Part shown: one piece after another, positions 16,898 to 24,035 of the stretch
Layout: each line of letters begins with the position of its first letter
How positions within the stretch are numbered: position 1 is the first letter of the stretch
Assembly: GCF_004519315.1 (NCBI RefSeq)
Contig: NZ_SOZE01000024.1
Coordinates: 24,682 to 88,681, forward strand
Reading direction: 5' to 3'
DNA: 64,000 nucleotides
From: Mucilaginibacter psychrotolerans
Lineage (GTDB): Bacteria > Bacteroidota > Bacteroidia > Sphingobacteriales > Sphingobacteriaceae
Notes under the pieces: model-generated
What the model saw: only the letters and a program-made list of their open reading frames with translations
Told to the model about the DNA's origin: nothing
Databases searched by the model: none
Translations under genes and position numbers: made by a program

Positions 16898-17389
16898 ATG
16901 GCTAAATTGCTCAGATATATTTTTATTTTATTGGTTATTGCCATTGCAACCGGCTATGAAGTATCTGCGCAGGCTACCAATTTAAAGCAAACCAATGATA
17001 ACCGGCCCGCATTGCAGCCAGCTGGCCGAGCCAGGGCTAACGGCAAAAAAATAGAAGCTGCCCGCGACAAATTCCTGGCCCAGCAGCTTGATCTTACAGA
17101 CGAAGAAGCCAAAGCTTTTTGGCCCCTTTATCATACCTATCAGGAAGAACTGAAAGCCGTACGCATTTTGAAAAGATTAAACAGTACCAGTTCATCAACA
17201 GGTGCTGCGCAGATAGACAAGGAATTGTATTACGATAATCAGATGCTTACCATCAAAAGGAAATATCTGGATGAATTCCTCAAGATAGTCCCTTCATCTA
17301 AAATAAGCATCCTTTACAAAAGCGAACGGGCCTTCAACGATGAAGTAATCAAGCAACTCAGCGAGCGCAGTATACGTGCCGGGAACTAG
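16898..17389 (+). CDS. Periplasmic CpxP/Spy-like protein
   Basis: 163 residues from ATG 16898, which places a clean signal peptide at the N-terminus (ending EVSAQA). An upstream ATG at 16874 would overlap the previous stop by 11 bases and is possible if translation is coupled. The mature part is helical and charged: FLAQQLDLTDEEAKAFWPLY resembles the LTxxQ region of CpxP/Spy proteins, which act as periplasmic chaperones or stress sensors. Position as third gene after sigma and candidate anti-sigma supports a stress-response role. Confidence 0.75.
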   Translation: MAKLLRYIFILLVIAIATGYEVSAQATNLKQTNDNRPALQPAGRARANGKKIEAARDKFLAQQLDLTDEEAKAFWPLYHTYQEELKAVRILKRLNSTSSSTGAAQIDKELYYDNQMLTIKRKYLDEFLKIVPSSKISILYKSERAFNDEVIKQLSERSIRAGN

Positions 17390-17519
17390 TTGGCGCATTG
17401 AGTCATTAGGTCATTTGTAATTTAAAGAGTCGAATAATTAGCAAGCTTTCTTTTTTACCCTTAGTTTTGCTCTTGTCGTAGGGCAATGACCCAGTGACAC
17501 AATGACCCAATGACACAAA
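17389..17519. repeat. Intergenic word repeat, AATGACCCAATGACAC type
   Basis: The 16-base words CAATGACCCAGTGACA and CAATGACCCAATGACA stand in tandem at 17484-17515, and related text (GCATTGAGTCATTAGGTCATTTG) follows the upstream stop. The start codon of the next gene lies in the last word. Confidence 0.6.
17462..17469 (+). promoter_or_regulatory. Candidate -7 element (TAGTTTTG)
   Basis: Exact TAnnTTTG match 40 bases before the ATG at 17510; the transcript leader would contain the word repeat. Confidence 0.4.
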
Positions 17520-17896
17520 GTACCTTCAAAGAAAAAGACATGCAGGCCATCATCGGCTGGATACTCCGCGCCGGGGTGCTCATCTCCATGTCCGTGGTAT
17601 TTATTGGTGGCATTTTATTTCTATACCGGCACGGACACGACATTCCCGATTACCATACCTTTAAAGGTGTTCCCGATTTTGTGCATAACGCATCGGGCAT
17701 CATCAACGGCATATTTACATTAAGGGGCAGGGCCATTATACAGGCCGGCATTATCCTGCTCATTGCCACCCCGGTTATCCGCGTGGTGTTTTCGGCCATT
17801 GGTTTCGTGCTGGAGAAGGATTATCTGTACGTCGGCATCACTCTTATCGTTTTGCTGATCATCTTCGTCAGCATGTTCAGCGGGCACGCGGGCTGA
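17510..17896 (+). CDS. DUF1634 domain membrane protein
   Basis: 128 residues with three hydrophobic helices at about residues 14-36, 66-94 and 104-124. The first helix region WILRAGVLISMSVVFIGG and the loop FKGVPDFVHNASGIINGI fit DUF1634, a small integral membrane family often found beside TSUP/TauE-type anion exporters. No such partner is adjacent here. Function unknown. The start ATG is embedded in the upstream tandem word repeat. Confidence 0.8.
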   Translation: MTQSTFKEKDMQAIIGWILRAGVLISMSVVFIGGILFLYRHGHDIPDYHTFKGVPDFVHNASGIINGIFTLRGRAIIQAGIILLIATPVIRVVFSAIGFVLEKDYLYVGITLIVLLIIFVSMFSGHAG

Positions 17897-17937
17897 TCTT
17901 TTTTAAAACCAATCTTCATTTGCCTTGCTATATAGAT

Positions 17938-18153
17938 ATGCACAGGCAGACCGTTCAATCATCGGCTCTACAAAGTATCGGCTATGATGCCCAAACCCAC
18001 ACCCTCGAACTGGAGTTTAAGGAACACAGCGGCGTATGGCAATATTTCGGTTTCAAGCCTTCTGCCTATAAAAAATTCATCAAAAGCGAATCCTTAGGCA
18101 ACTTTTTCGTCACTAAAATTAAAGGGAAGTATAAGGAAAAGAAAGTAGGTTAA
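17938..18153 (+). CDS. KTSC domain protein
   Basis: 71 residues from ATG 17938; a start at 17920 would add six residues. The sequence SSALQSIGYDAQTHTLELEF, then FKPSAYKKFIKSESLGNFF and KIKGKY matches the KTSC domain (named for its lysine-tRNA-synthetase-like C-terminal context in other proteins). Free-standing versions are common and of unknown function, possibly nucleic-acid binding. No operon partner. Confidence 0.8.
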   Translation: MHRQTVQSSALQSIGYDAQTHTLELEFKEHSGVWQYFGFKPSAYKKFIKSESLGNFFVTKIKGKYKEKKVG

Positions 18154-18210
18154 AATATCTTTCTTAATCAGCACATTTGAAATCTAAAATCTGCACATCT
18201 GCAGCTACGT

Positions 18211-18274
18211 TAATTCGCTCCCTTCCGCATCCTCTCCTGCTCCAACTCGGTACCGGTTTGGTGTTTGGTAGCAG
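18211..18274. repeat. Displaced copy of the outer-membrane receptor 3' end (64 bp)
   Basis: Matches 19295-19358 at 62 of 64 positions. On the minus strand it encodes the same final residues (ATKHQTGTELEQ-RMRKGAN) with Asp changed to Glu, one synonymous Leu codon change, and TAA instead of TAG as stop. The REP/RAYT block lies exactly between the two copies. Confidence 0.92.
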
Positions 18275-18277
18275 TCA

Positions 18278-18571
18278 AGGCGCGAAGTATCGCGTCTCTA
18301 CGGAGAATTACGATGATTATTGTAGAGACGCGATACATCGCGTCTCCCATAGGATGGGTCAAATGGCATTTCGTAATTTGCATCGGTAAGACGCGAAGTA
18401 TCGCGTCTTACTCTACGGAGAATTACGATGATTATTGTAGAGATGCGATACATCGCGTCTCCCAAGGATGGGTCAAATGGCATTTCGTAATTTGCATCGG
18501 TAAGACGCGAAGTATCGCGTATCTACGGAGAATGATGATGGTTTTTCGTAGAGACGCGACACATCGCGTCT
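18278..18571. repeat. REP/iREP array, three inverted pairs
   Basis: Unit is GTAG then AGACGCGA, loop TACA/CACA, TCGCGTCT. Direct copies: 18322-18345, 18437-18460, 18548-18571. Inverted copies (loop AGTA, ending CTAC): 18278-18301, 18389-18408 (four extra bases before CTAC), 18503-18526. Period is about 111-115 bases; spacers between pairs are also conserved. Confidence 0.9.
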
Positions 18572-18655
18572 CCAGTAGGACAGGCAACCAAATTAATATA
18601 CGCTCAAGAAGTTATGAGTCTCGTTTCTTCACGCAAATCCCTAAATTGCATTTCT

Positions 18656-19189
18656 ATGGACGACATCTATAAAAACAAATATCGCATTTCGCCCGCGCGA
18701 TTGAAGGGCTGGGATTATGGCTCTCATGGATTATACTACATTACGATATGTACAAAAAACCGCAGCCACTATTTCGGTGAAATAGAAAAAGGAGAAAACG
18801 AAACTGCTTTCTTGAATAGAACGGAAATTGCAGATGTGGCGGAAAGCAATTGGTTTAGTATCCCTGAATTTCACCCTTATGTTGAGGTAGATTCATTTGT
18901 TTTAATGCCAAATCATTTACATGGCATTTTATTTATCAACAGGCCAGATAAATTAACATGGTCAACCAACAAATTTGGCCCTCAATCAAAAAATTTAGCG
19001 TCGATATTGAGGGGATATAAATCATCAGTAACGCAGTACGCGAAAGAAAATGCAATAGAATTTGTTTGGCAACCCCGTTATTACGACCATATAATCAGGA
19101 ATCAAAAGGAATATGAAAATATAGTGGGGTATATTTATAATAATCCTCATAACTGGTTGCTTAACGGCGATGTTATCGAAGACATGTAA
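18656..19189 (+). CDS. REP-associated tyrosine transposase (RAYT, Y1_Tnp family)
   Basis: 177 residues from ATG 18656; an in-frame ATG at 18614 would add 14 residues with no similarity to the family. The HUH nickase motif is PNHLHGI (His87, His89), and the catalytic tyrosine is in RYYDHIIRN (Tyr142 or 143), followed by YENIVGYIYNNPHNW, characteristic of the IS200/IS605-like domain in RAYT proteins. These are domesticated single-strand transposases thought to cut and mobilise REP sequences. The gene is intact and bracketed by GTAG-headed hairpins, so it is probably active or recently so. Confidence 0.9.
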   Translation: MDDIYKNKYRISPARLKGWDYGSHGLYYITICTKNRSHYFGEIEKGENETAFLNRTEIADVAESNWFSIPEFHPYVEVDSFVLMPNHLHGILFINRPDKLTWSTNKFGPQSKNLASILRGYKSSVTQYAKENAIEFVWQPRYYDHIIRNQKEYENIVGYIYNNPHNWLLNGDVIEDM

Positions 19190-19206
19190 ATAGTGCTGCC
19201 CGGCTA

Positions 19207-19280
19207 AATACATCGCGTCTCCCGTAAGACATGTAAGGGGCTGATATGCATTGTCAAGACGCGAAGTATCGCGTCTCTAC
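19207..19280. repeat. REP hairpins on the right side of the RAYT gene
   Basis: A degenerate direct copy (ATACATCGCGTCTCCC) at about 19207-19222 and a full inverted copy AGACGCGA-AGTA-TCGCGTCT-CTAC at 19257-19280. Confidence 0.85.
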
Positions 19281-19293
19281 GGTGATTATTTTG

Positions 19294-21744
19294 CTAATTC
19301 GCTCCCTTCCGCATCCTGTCCTGCTCCAGCTCGGTACCGGTTTGGTGTTTGGTAGCAGCCTTCACGGTCGATTTGCCGAAACGGTAGGTAAAGGCCAGGC
19401 GGGCTATGCGTGTTTCGGGTTTGCCGTTGATGCGTAAATCGATGTTTTGGTACAGGGTGTAGGCCCTATCGCGGTTGGTGTTGAATATATCTGCCACGTT
19501 GAGGCTAAGCTTGCCGCGCTTACCAAATATGGGGGTGCTCATCCCGGCGTTAACGTAATAGTTGGGGCTAAACCTGCGAATGCCGTACTGGTTGGCCGTT
19601 TCGTAAAAGCCGGTTATCTCCAGCGCCAGGCTTTTGCTCAGGCTGATGTTTTGCGTGGTATTGAAGATGATATCGGCAGCACCTTTATCCAGGTTACCGT
19701 TTTCGGGGTAGGTAGTGTAATGATAGTAGCCTGCGTTTACGTCAATCTCGCCCTTCCAGCATTTGGCCACAGTATAAGGCGTCATCACTTGCAGGCCTAT
19801 GTCCTTTACATCGCCCAGGTTGCGCGTGGTAGTAAGGTTAACCTTGGTGGCATCGTTTTGGCTGTAGAAGGCGAAGTTAGCGTCCGTAGTTTTCCCGGCA
19901 TACAACGCTATCGAAAGGCTTTGGTTATAAGTATAGGTTAAGGTGATCGTGTTGCTGTACTCGGGCTTCAGGTAGGGGTTGCCGCTCTGGAAATCGTAAG
20001 GATCTATATAATACAAAAAGGGGTTGAGGCTCTCGTAATCGGGCCTTAGAATTCCCCGCGTAAAGCTTAAGGCGTAATCGTGCTGTTCACTTTGCGCATA
20101 ATGGAGCAACAGGTTGGGGAACAGCTTGAAGTAGTTGGAAACATTTATGGTGCTCATGGTAGATGCTGCGCCCATAGAACTACCCTGCGAATGGGTGTAC
20201 TCTCCGCGCAGCCCGGCCACCATATCAAATTTGCCAAAGGCCGCTGTATAGTTTAAATAACCGGCATTTACTTCTTCTTTATAAGAAAAGTTATTGCTGA
20301 AGGTAGGGTCGACCGTGTAGGCACCATTTACCAGCGGGCCGAATATAAGGTTGTTATCACTTTTAGTATGGCTAAATTTAAAGCCGATTTCCAGTTTAGA
20401 TGTTTTATTGAGCGGGTTGGCATAATCCAGCATCCCCGTCCAGTTCCGGCGCTGAGATGGCGAAAGGTTCTGTAATGATTGAGGCTGGCGGTACACCGAG
20501 CCGGCTGCATCGAAAAAAGTATTATTGATGTACTCGGCCGAATGCCTGGTATAAGGCAGGTAAGTTAAACTGGCGGCTAAGGTGCGCCCCGCATCATCAA
20601 GCTTGCCGCTGTAGTTGATATTGTAGTTGATGTTGCGTAGGTCGCGATCCACACGGCTGTTTACCAGTATTACCGAATCAAGGTGCCCCTGGTTGGCAAT
20701 TTTAAGGCTATTGTTTTTGGTGAAATTGTTATCTGTTACAAATCCATAAACCTGTACGCCGAGGGTATGGTTGGGTGCGAGCGTGAAATCGGCCCCGAGG
20801 CGGTAATTGTGGCTGTAGGTTTCCTGCTGACCGTAGTAGTTGAGGTTATAGCTGCTTAATGCGCCGGCATCATTTACGTTACGGTTGCTGGTGAAGCCCC
20901 GATAGGTTTTGTTGGCGTTGATATTATACAGGCCAAACACATTTACATACTTGCTGCGGCTGTTAAAGGTAAGGCCGGCTATGCCTTTATAAAACTTCCC
21001 GTAGCCGGCAGTTAAGTTGAAGGTGCCGTTTGTACCGATGTTCTTGCCCTTCTTCATCACGATATTGATGACCCCGCCGGCAGATGCATCGTACCTTGCC
21101 GAGCCCCCCGTGATGAGTTCGATCCGGTCTACATTGCTGCCCTGGGTGCTCCGCAGGAGTGCCGCCAGGTCGGCCCCGGTGATGTTGGTAGGGCGGCCAT
21201 CTATTAGTATCAAAGCTTTTTGCCTGCCGCTGATGCTGATGTTATCGCCATCGGCAACCTTTACGCCGGGCGTTTGGGTTAAAATATCCAATACGTTCTT
21301 GCCATCGGCGGTGATGCTGGCTGCCGGGTTTACAATCGTTTTGCCCGGGCGAACCTCTACGAATGCTTTCTTGCCCACGATAGCTACTTCTTTCAGCTGA
21401 GTATCGGCCGGCTGCAGATATATAGGCTGTGCAGTAAGCTGCTGCCCGGCAGCTAGCTGGAACGCAGGCGAGTAAGCTTTAAGGTATCCGAGGCGGAAAG
21501 CCGCCACGATGTAGCTGCCCGATGGCACGTTGCGGAAGGTATAAGCACCTAAGTGATCAACCAGAGCCGACATTACTATCGAAGAGTCGCGTTGGTTAAG
21601 CAAAATGGCCGTAGCGGCTTCGGCAGCCGTATTATTTGGTATATATATATTACCCTTGATTGTTGCGAGCGTGGTTTGGGCGTTACAAAAACCAAAAAAG
21701 CCCGCTGTGAATACAAGCAGTAAACATCCTGTTTTAAAACTCAT
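19294..21744 (-). CDS. Outer-membrane beta-barrel receptor with CarboxypepD-like N-terminal domain
   Basis: 816 residues. Signal peptide (cleavage after FCNA), a carboxypeptidase-regulatory-like beta-sandwich at about residues 28-105 (ATIKGNIYIPN ... GSYIVAAFRLGYLKAY), a plug domain at about 125-230 with the ILIDGRPTNITGADLA and GSARYDASAGGVINIVMKKGKN blocks, then a long beta-barrel. This is the TonB-dependent-receptor-like OMP_b-brl family common in Bacteroidota; ligand unknown. The C-terminus is not the usual aromatic residue: after FTYRFGKS a 28-residue basic tail follows, and its last codons are the part duplicated across the RAYT element. Confidence 0.88.
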   Translation of the reverse strand: MSFKTGCLLLVFTAGFFGFCNAQTTLATIKGNIYIPNNTAAEAATAILLNQRDSSIVMSALVDHLGAYTFRNVPSGSYIVAAFRLGYLKAYSPAFQLAAGQQLTAQPIYLQPADTQLKEVAIVGKKAFVEVRPGKTIVNPAASITADGKNVLDILTQTPGVKVADGDNISISGRQKALILIDGRPTNITGADLAALLRSTQGSNVDRIELITGGSARYDASAGGVINIVMKKGKNIGTNGTFNLTAGYGKFYKGIAGLTFNSRSKYVNVFGLYNINANKTYRGFTSNRNVNDAGALSSYNLNYYGQQETYSHNYRLGADFTLAPNHTLGVQVYGFVTDNNFTKNNSLKIANQGHLDSVILVNSRVDRDLRNINYNINYSGKLDDAGRTLAASLTYLPYTRHSAEYINNTFFDAAGSVYRQPQSLQNLSPSQRRNWTGMLDYANPLNKTSKLEIGFKFSHTKSDNNLIFGPLVNGAYTVDPTFSNNFSYKEEVNAGYLNYTAAFGKFDMVAGLRGEYTHSQGSSMGAASTMSTINVSNYFKLFPNLLLHYAQSEQHDYALSFTRGILRPDYESLNPFLYYIDPYDFQSGNPYLKPEYSNTITLTYTYNQSLSIALYAGKTTDANFAFYSQNDATKVNLTTTRNLGDVKDIGLQVMTPYTVAKCWKGEIDVNAGYYHYTTYPENGNLDKGAADIIFNTTQNISLSKSLALEITGFYETANQYGIRRFSPNYYVNAGMSTPIFGKRGKLSLNVADIFNTNRDRAYTLYQNIDLRINGKPETRIARLAFTYRFGKSTVKAATKHQTGTELEQDRMRKGAN
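19295..19358. repeat. 3' end of the receptor gene, partner of 18211-18274
   Basis: The in-place copy, read as the last codons of the receptor on the minus strand. See the displaced copy for the comparison. Confidence 0.92.
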
Positions 21745-21790
21745 TAACTATTGGTAGATTTTTATTCGATATAGTGCGTTTAGGACGTGG

Positions 21791-21798
21791 CAAATTTA
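21791..21798 (-). promoter_or_regulatory. Candidate -7 element for the receptor gene (TAAATTTG)
   Basis: Exact minus-strand TAnnTTTG match 47 bases before the receptor start; no -33 TTG at the expected spacing. Confidence 0.35.
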
Positions 21799-21948
21799 AT
21801 AAAATATTAATTTGATGTATTGTTAATATGCTTTTTACGCATCATAAAAATAAATGTTGCGTGTAGTTATTAGATATAGCAAATTAAAAGCTTTTAAATT
21901 TTATTAAATTCGCCCAAAAGTATCTCCAAAATAACAGGTTAACCCCGG

Positions 21949-23235
21949 ATGAAAAGAATATACATTTTAGCACTCGCCCTTTTTTTTACGGCAAATGCCA
22001 TGGCGCAAACCGTGCCGGCCAACTTTGCGCCGGTGCTGGCTAAGTTTAAGCAGTTTTATAATAACGCACAACCCGATAGCATCTACGCCATGTTTGCGCC
22101 CGAAATGAAAACGGCTATGCCGTTGGATAAATGGAACGCCACCACCATACAGCTAAAAACCCAGCTGGGTAATCTGGTGAAAGCCGATGCAGACCGCTAC
22201 GTTGCGCCAACGGCTATATACAAGGCAACTTTTGCCAACGCAGTGTTCTTTTTGAACCTATCGCTCAACAGTCAAAACAAACTGGTAGGCGTGTTTTTTA
22301 CCCCTTACCAGGAACCTACTAAAACCATACAAATGGATGCCTCAATTACCGAGGAGCCCGTGCTGTTCAAGATGTTTACAGGCACCATCCCCGGTACGTT
22401 AAGCATACCTAAGGATGCTAAAGGTAAAGTGCCGGTGGTGCTCATCATCCCCGGATCGGGCCCTACCGACCGCGACGGTAACAGCCCTAAACTGGGCCTA
22501 AACGGCAATACTTATAAAATGCTGGCTAACGAACTGGGCAAAAACGGCATAGCCGTACTGCGTTACGATAAACGCCTGGTGGGCCAGAGCGTAACTTCTA
22601 CCAAGGAAAAAGAACTGCGTTTTACCGATTATGTAGACGATGCAGTGGGCCTGATCAACATGTTGAATGAGGATCCACGTTTTTCTAAAGTTATCGTGTT
22701 AGGGCATAGCGAAGGCTCACTGGTTGGTTTGCTTTCGCTGCGCGATCAGCCCGTTAAAGCCTTTATATCGGTTGCCGGTGCCGGTCGCTCTGCTGAGAAA
22801 ATAGTATTAGAGCAGGTAGAAAAAGAACAGCCCAAGTTTTTGGTAGATCAGTATAAAACCATGGTGGATAGCTTGCGCAAAGGTAAAACTACCGACTATA
22901 TGGATCCGCAATTGTATTACATCGCCCGGCCAAGCATCCAGCCGTACCTCATGTCGTGGTACAGGTACGACCCTTACAACATTATGAAGAGGGTGAAAAT
23001 TCCTACGCTGATATTGCAAGGCACAACCGATATACAGGTACCGGTAGATGATGCGGATAAACTGAAGAAAGCAAATTCTGATGCGAAACTGGTTATCATT
23101 ACCGGCATGAACCATATCCTGAAAGAAGCCCCCGCCGACCGACAACAGAATAAAGCCACCTATAGCAACCCCGCCCTCCCCTTAAAACCAGAATTGGTAA
23201 CGGCGATAGTGGAATTTGTGAATGGGGTGAAGTAG
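21949..23235 (+). CDS. Secreted alpha/beta hydrolase with N-terminal DUF3887 domain
   Basis: 428 residues. A signal peptide ends at ANAMAQ. Residues of about 25-120 match DUF3887 (FKQFYNNAQPDSIYAMFAPEMK), a small NTF2-like domain. The rest is an alpha/beta hydrolase: oxyanion-loop PGSGPTDRDGN, nucleophile elbow GHSEGS (about residues 253-258), acid DIQVP and histidine MNHILK near the end. Likely a periplasmic esterase or acyl hydrolase. Its stop codon touches the left arm of a large inverted repeat. Confidence 0.88.
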   Translation: MKRIYILALALFFTANAMAQTVPANFAPVLAKFKQFYNNAQPDSIYAMFAPEMKTAMPLDKWNATTIQLKTQLGNLVKADADRYVAPTAIYKATFANAVFFLNLSLNSQNKLVGVFFTPYQEPTKTIQMDASITEEPVLFKMFTGTIPGTLSIPKDAKGKVPVVLIIPGSGPTDRDGNSPKLGLNGNTYKMLANELGKNGIAVLRYDKRLVGQSVTSTKEKELRFTDYVDDAVGLINMLNEDPRFSKVIVLGHSEGSLVGLLSLRDQPVKAFISVAGAGRSAEKIVLEQVEKEQPKFLVDQYKTMVDSLRKGKTTDYMDPQLYYIARPSIQPYLMSWYRYDPYNIMKRVKIPTLILQGTTDIQVPVDDADKLKKANSDAKLVIITGMNHILKEAPADRQQNKATYSNPALPLKPELVTAIVEFVNGVK

Positions 23236-23474
23236 GACCGTTGATTTTTCGCGATTATTTTTTTTAAGGTGCTCCAGGGCTTCGTCGTTTTAATGATTAC
23301 GTTGATTTCGCTGATTATTTCTGAACCTTGATTTACTTGATTGGAGGATTTCTTGATTGCACAATATGTTGATTATGTATCGGCCTTAATCCTAAATCAG
23401 GGAATCCTATAATCTAAAAAATCAAGGTTTCAGACAATCAGCGCAATCCTTTAAATCATTGAAATCAACGGTCC
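23235..23474. repeat. 240-bp imperfect inverted repeat between convergent genes
   Basis: Outer arms GGACCGTTGATTT (23235-23247) and AAATCAACGGTCC (23462-23474) are perfect 13-base complements. Inner arms around CGCTGATT..CTGAACCTTGATTT (23309-23334) and AAATCAAGGTTTCAG..AATCAGCG (23419-23443) also pair. The arms reach into both stop codons: the hydrolase TAG on the left and the DinB TGA on the right. It could serve as a bidirectional terminator. Confidence 0.75.
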
Positions 23475-23938
23475 CATATCCCCAGCAACCTCCGCAACAA
23501 AACAATCTCTGCCGTGTGGTAGGCATTATGATCGGCTACCTGCAGGGCTTCGCGCAGGATGTTTTGACCGTTACCATGGGGGATGGGTTTGTAAATATCT
23601 TCGCTCTTTAATAAATTCAGGAATTCGGTGCGATCAGCATTGATCTGTTCGATGTTTTTTTCCCATGCGGCATCTTTGGGTTCGGCATCTTTGGGCCAGT
23701 AATCATCGGGCCAGTTGGGCGATTGGTGGTTGCCATCTTTGCTGAACTCCAGCATATCCCATTGCGCAATACGTATATGCTCGGCAAGCTGCCATATGCT
23801 GTAAGGCAGGCTATCAGGTTTCTTCCCCCTGAATTCGGCGGGGATATCCTTTACGGCCTCGGCTAATGTAGCATGGGCGCTGCCGCCCTCAAGCAGTTTT
23901 ACCAATTCGGCAATTAATAGCTTATGTTCTTCGTTCAT
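23465..23938 (-). CDS. DinB family protein
   Basis: 157 residues. A four-helix-bundle protein with the metal-binding histidines visible as WQLAEHIRI (about residues 47-55) and DHNAYHTAE (about 134-142), the H...HxxxH pattern of DinB/YfiT enzymes. Family members are thiol-dependent S-transferases (bacillithiol, mycothiol) or hydrolases; some have unknown roles. Its last codons (DR and stop) are formed by the arm of the neighbouring inverted repeat. Confidence 0.87.
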   Translation of the reverse strand: MNEEHKLLIAELVKLLEGGSAHATLAEAVKDIPAEFRGKKPDSLPYSIWQLAEHIRIAQWDMLEFSKDGNHQSPNWPDDYWPKDAEPKDAAWEKNIEQINADRTEFLNLLKSEDIYKPIPHGNGQNILREALQVADHNAYHTAEIVLLRRLLGIWDR

Positions 23939-24035
23939 AACTAAGGTGTTTCACTTTGCAACAAAATCGCCGCAGATTTGATTTATATGCGTCAAATTAT
24001 CTAAGTTTAGCAACCAAAGCAAATCTGGTAAAACA

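Larger units (their letters stand above)
18278..19280. mobile_element. REP/RAYT element (transposase with flanking REP hairpins)
   Basis: A single-copy Y1 transposase gene flanked on both sides by 24-base hairpins headed by GTAG, in alternating inverted and direct orientation. This is the organisation of RAYT genes with their REP substrates. Seven full or nearly full hairpins and one degenerate one are present. Whole block sits between the two 64-bp receptor-end copies. Confidence 0.85.

Noticed and set aside
17920..17937. Earlier start for the KTSC gene
   Set aside because: Adds six unconserved residues; domain begins right after ATG 17938.
18177..18389. 70-codon ORF over the displaced receptor end
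   Set aside because: Runs antisense through the duplicated gene end and REP hairpins; not a gene.
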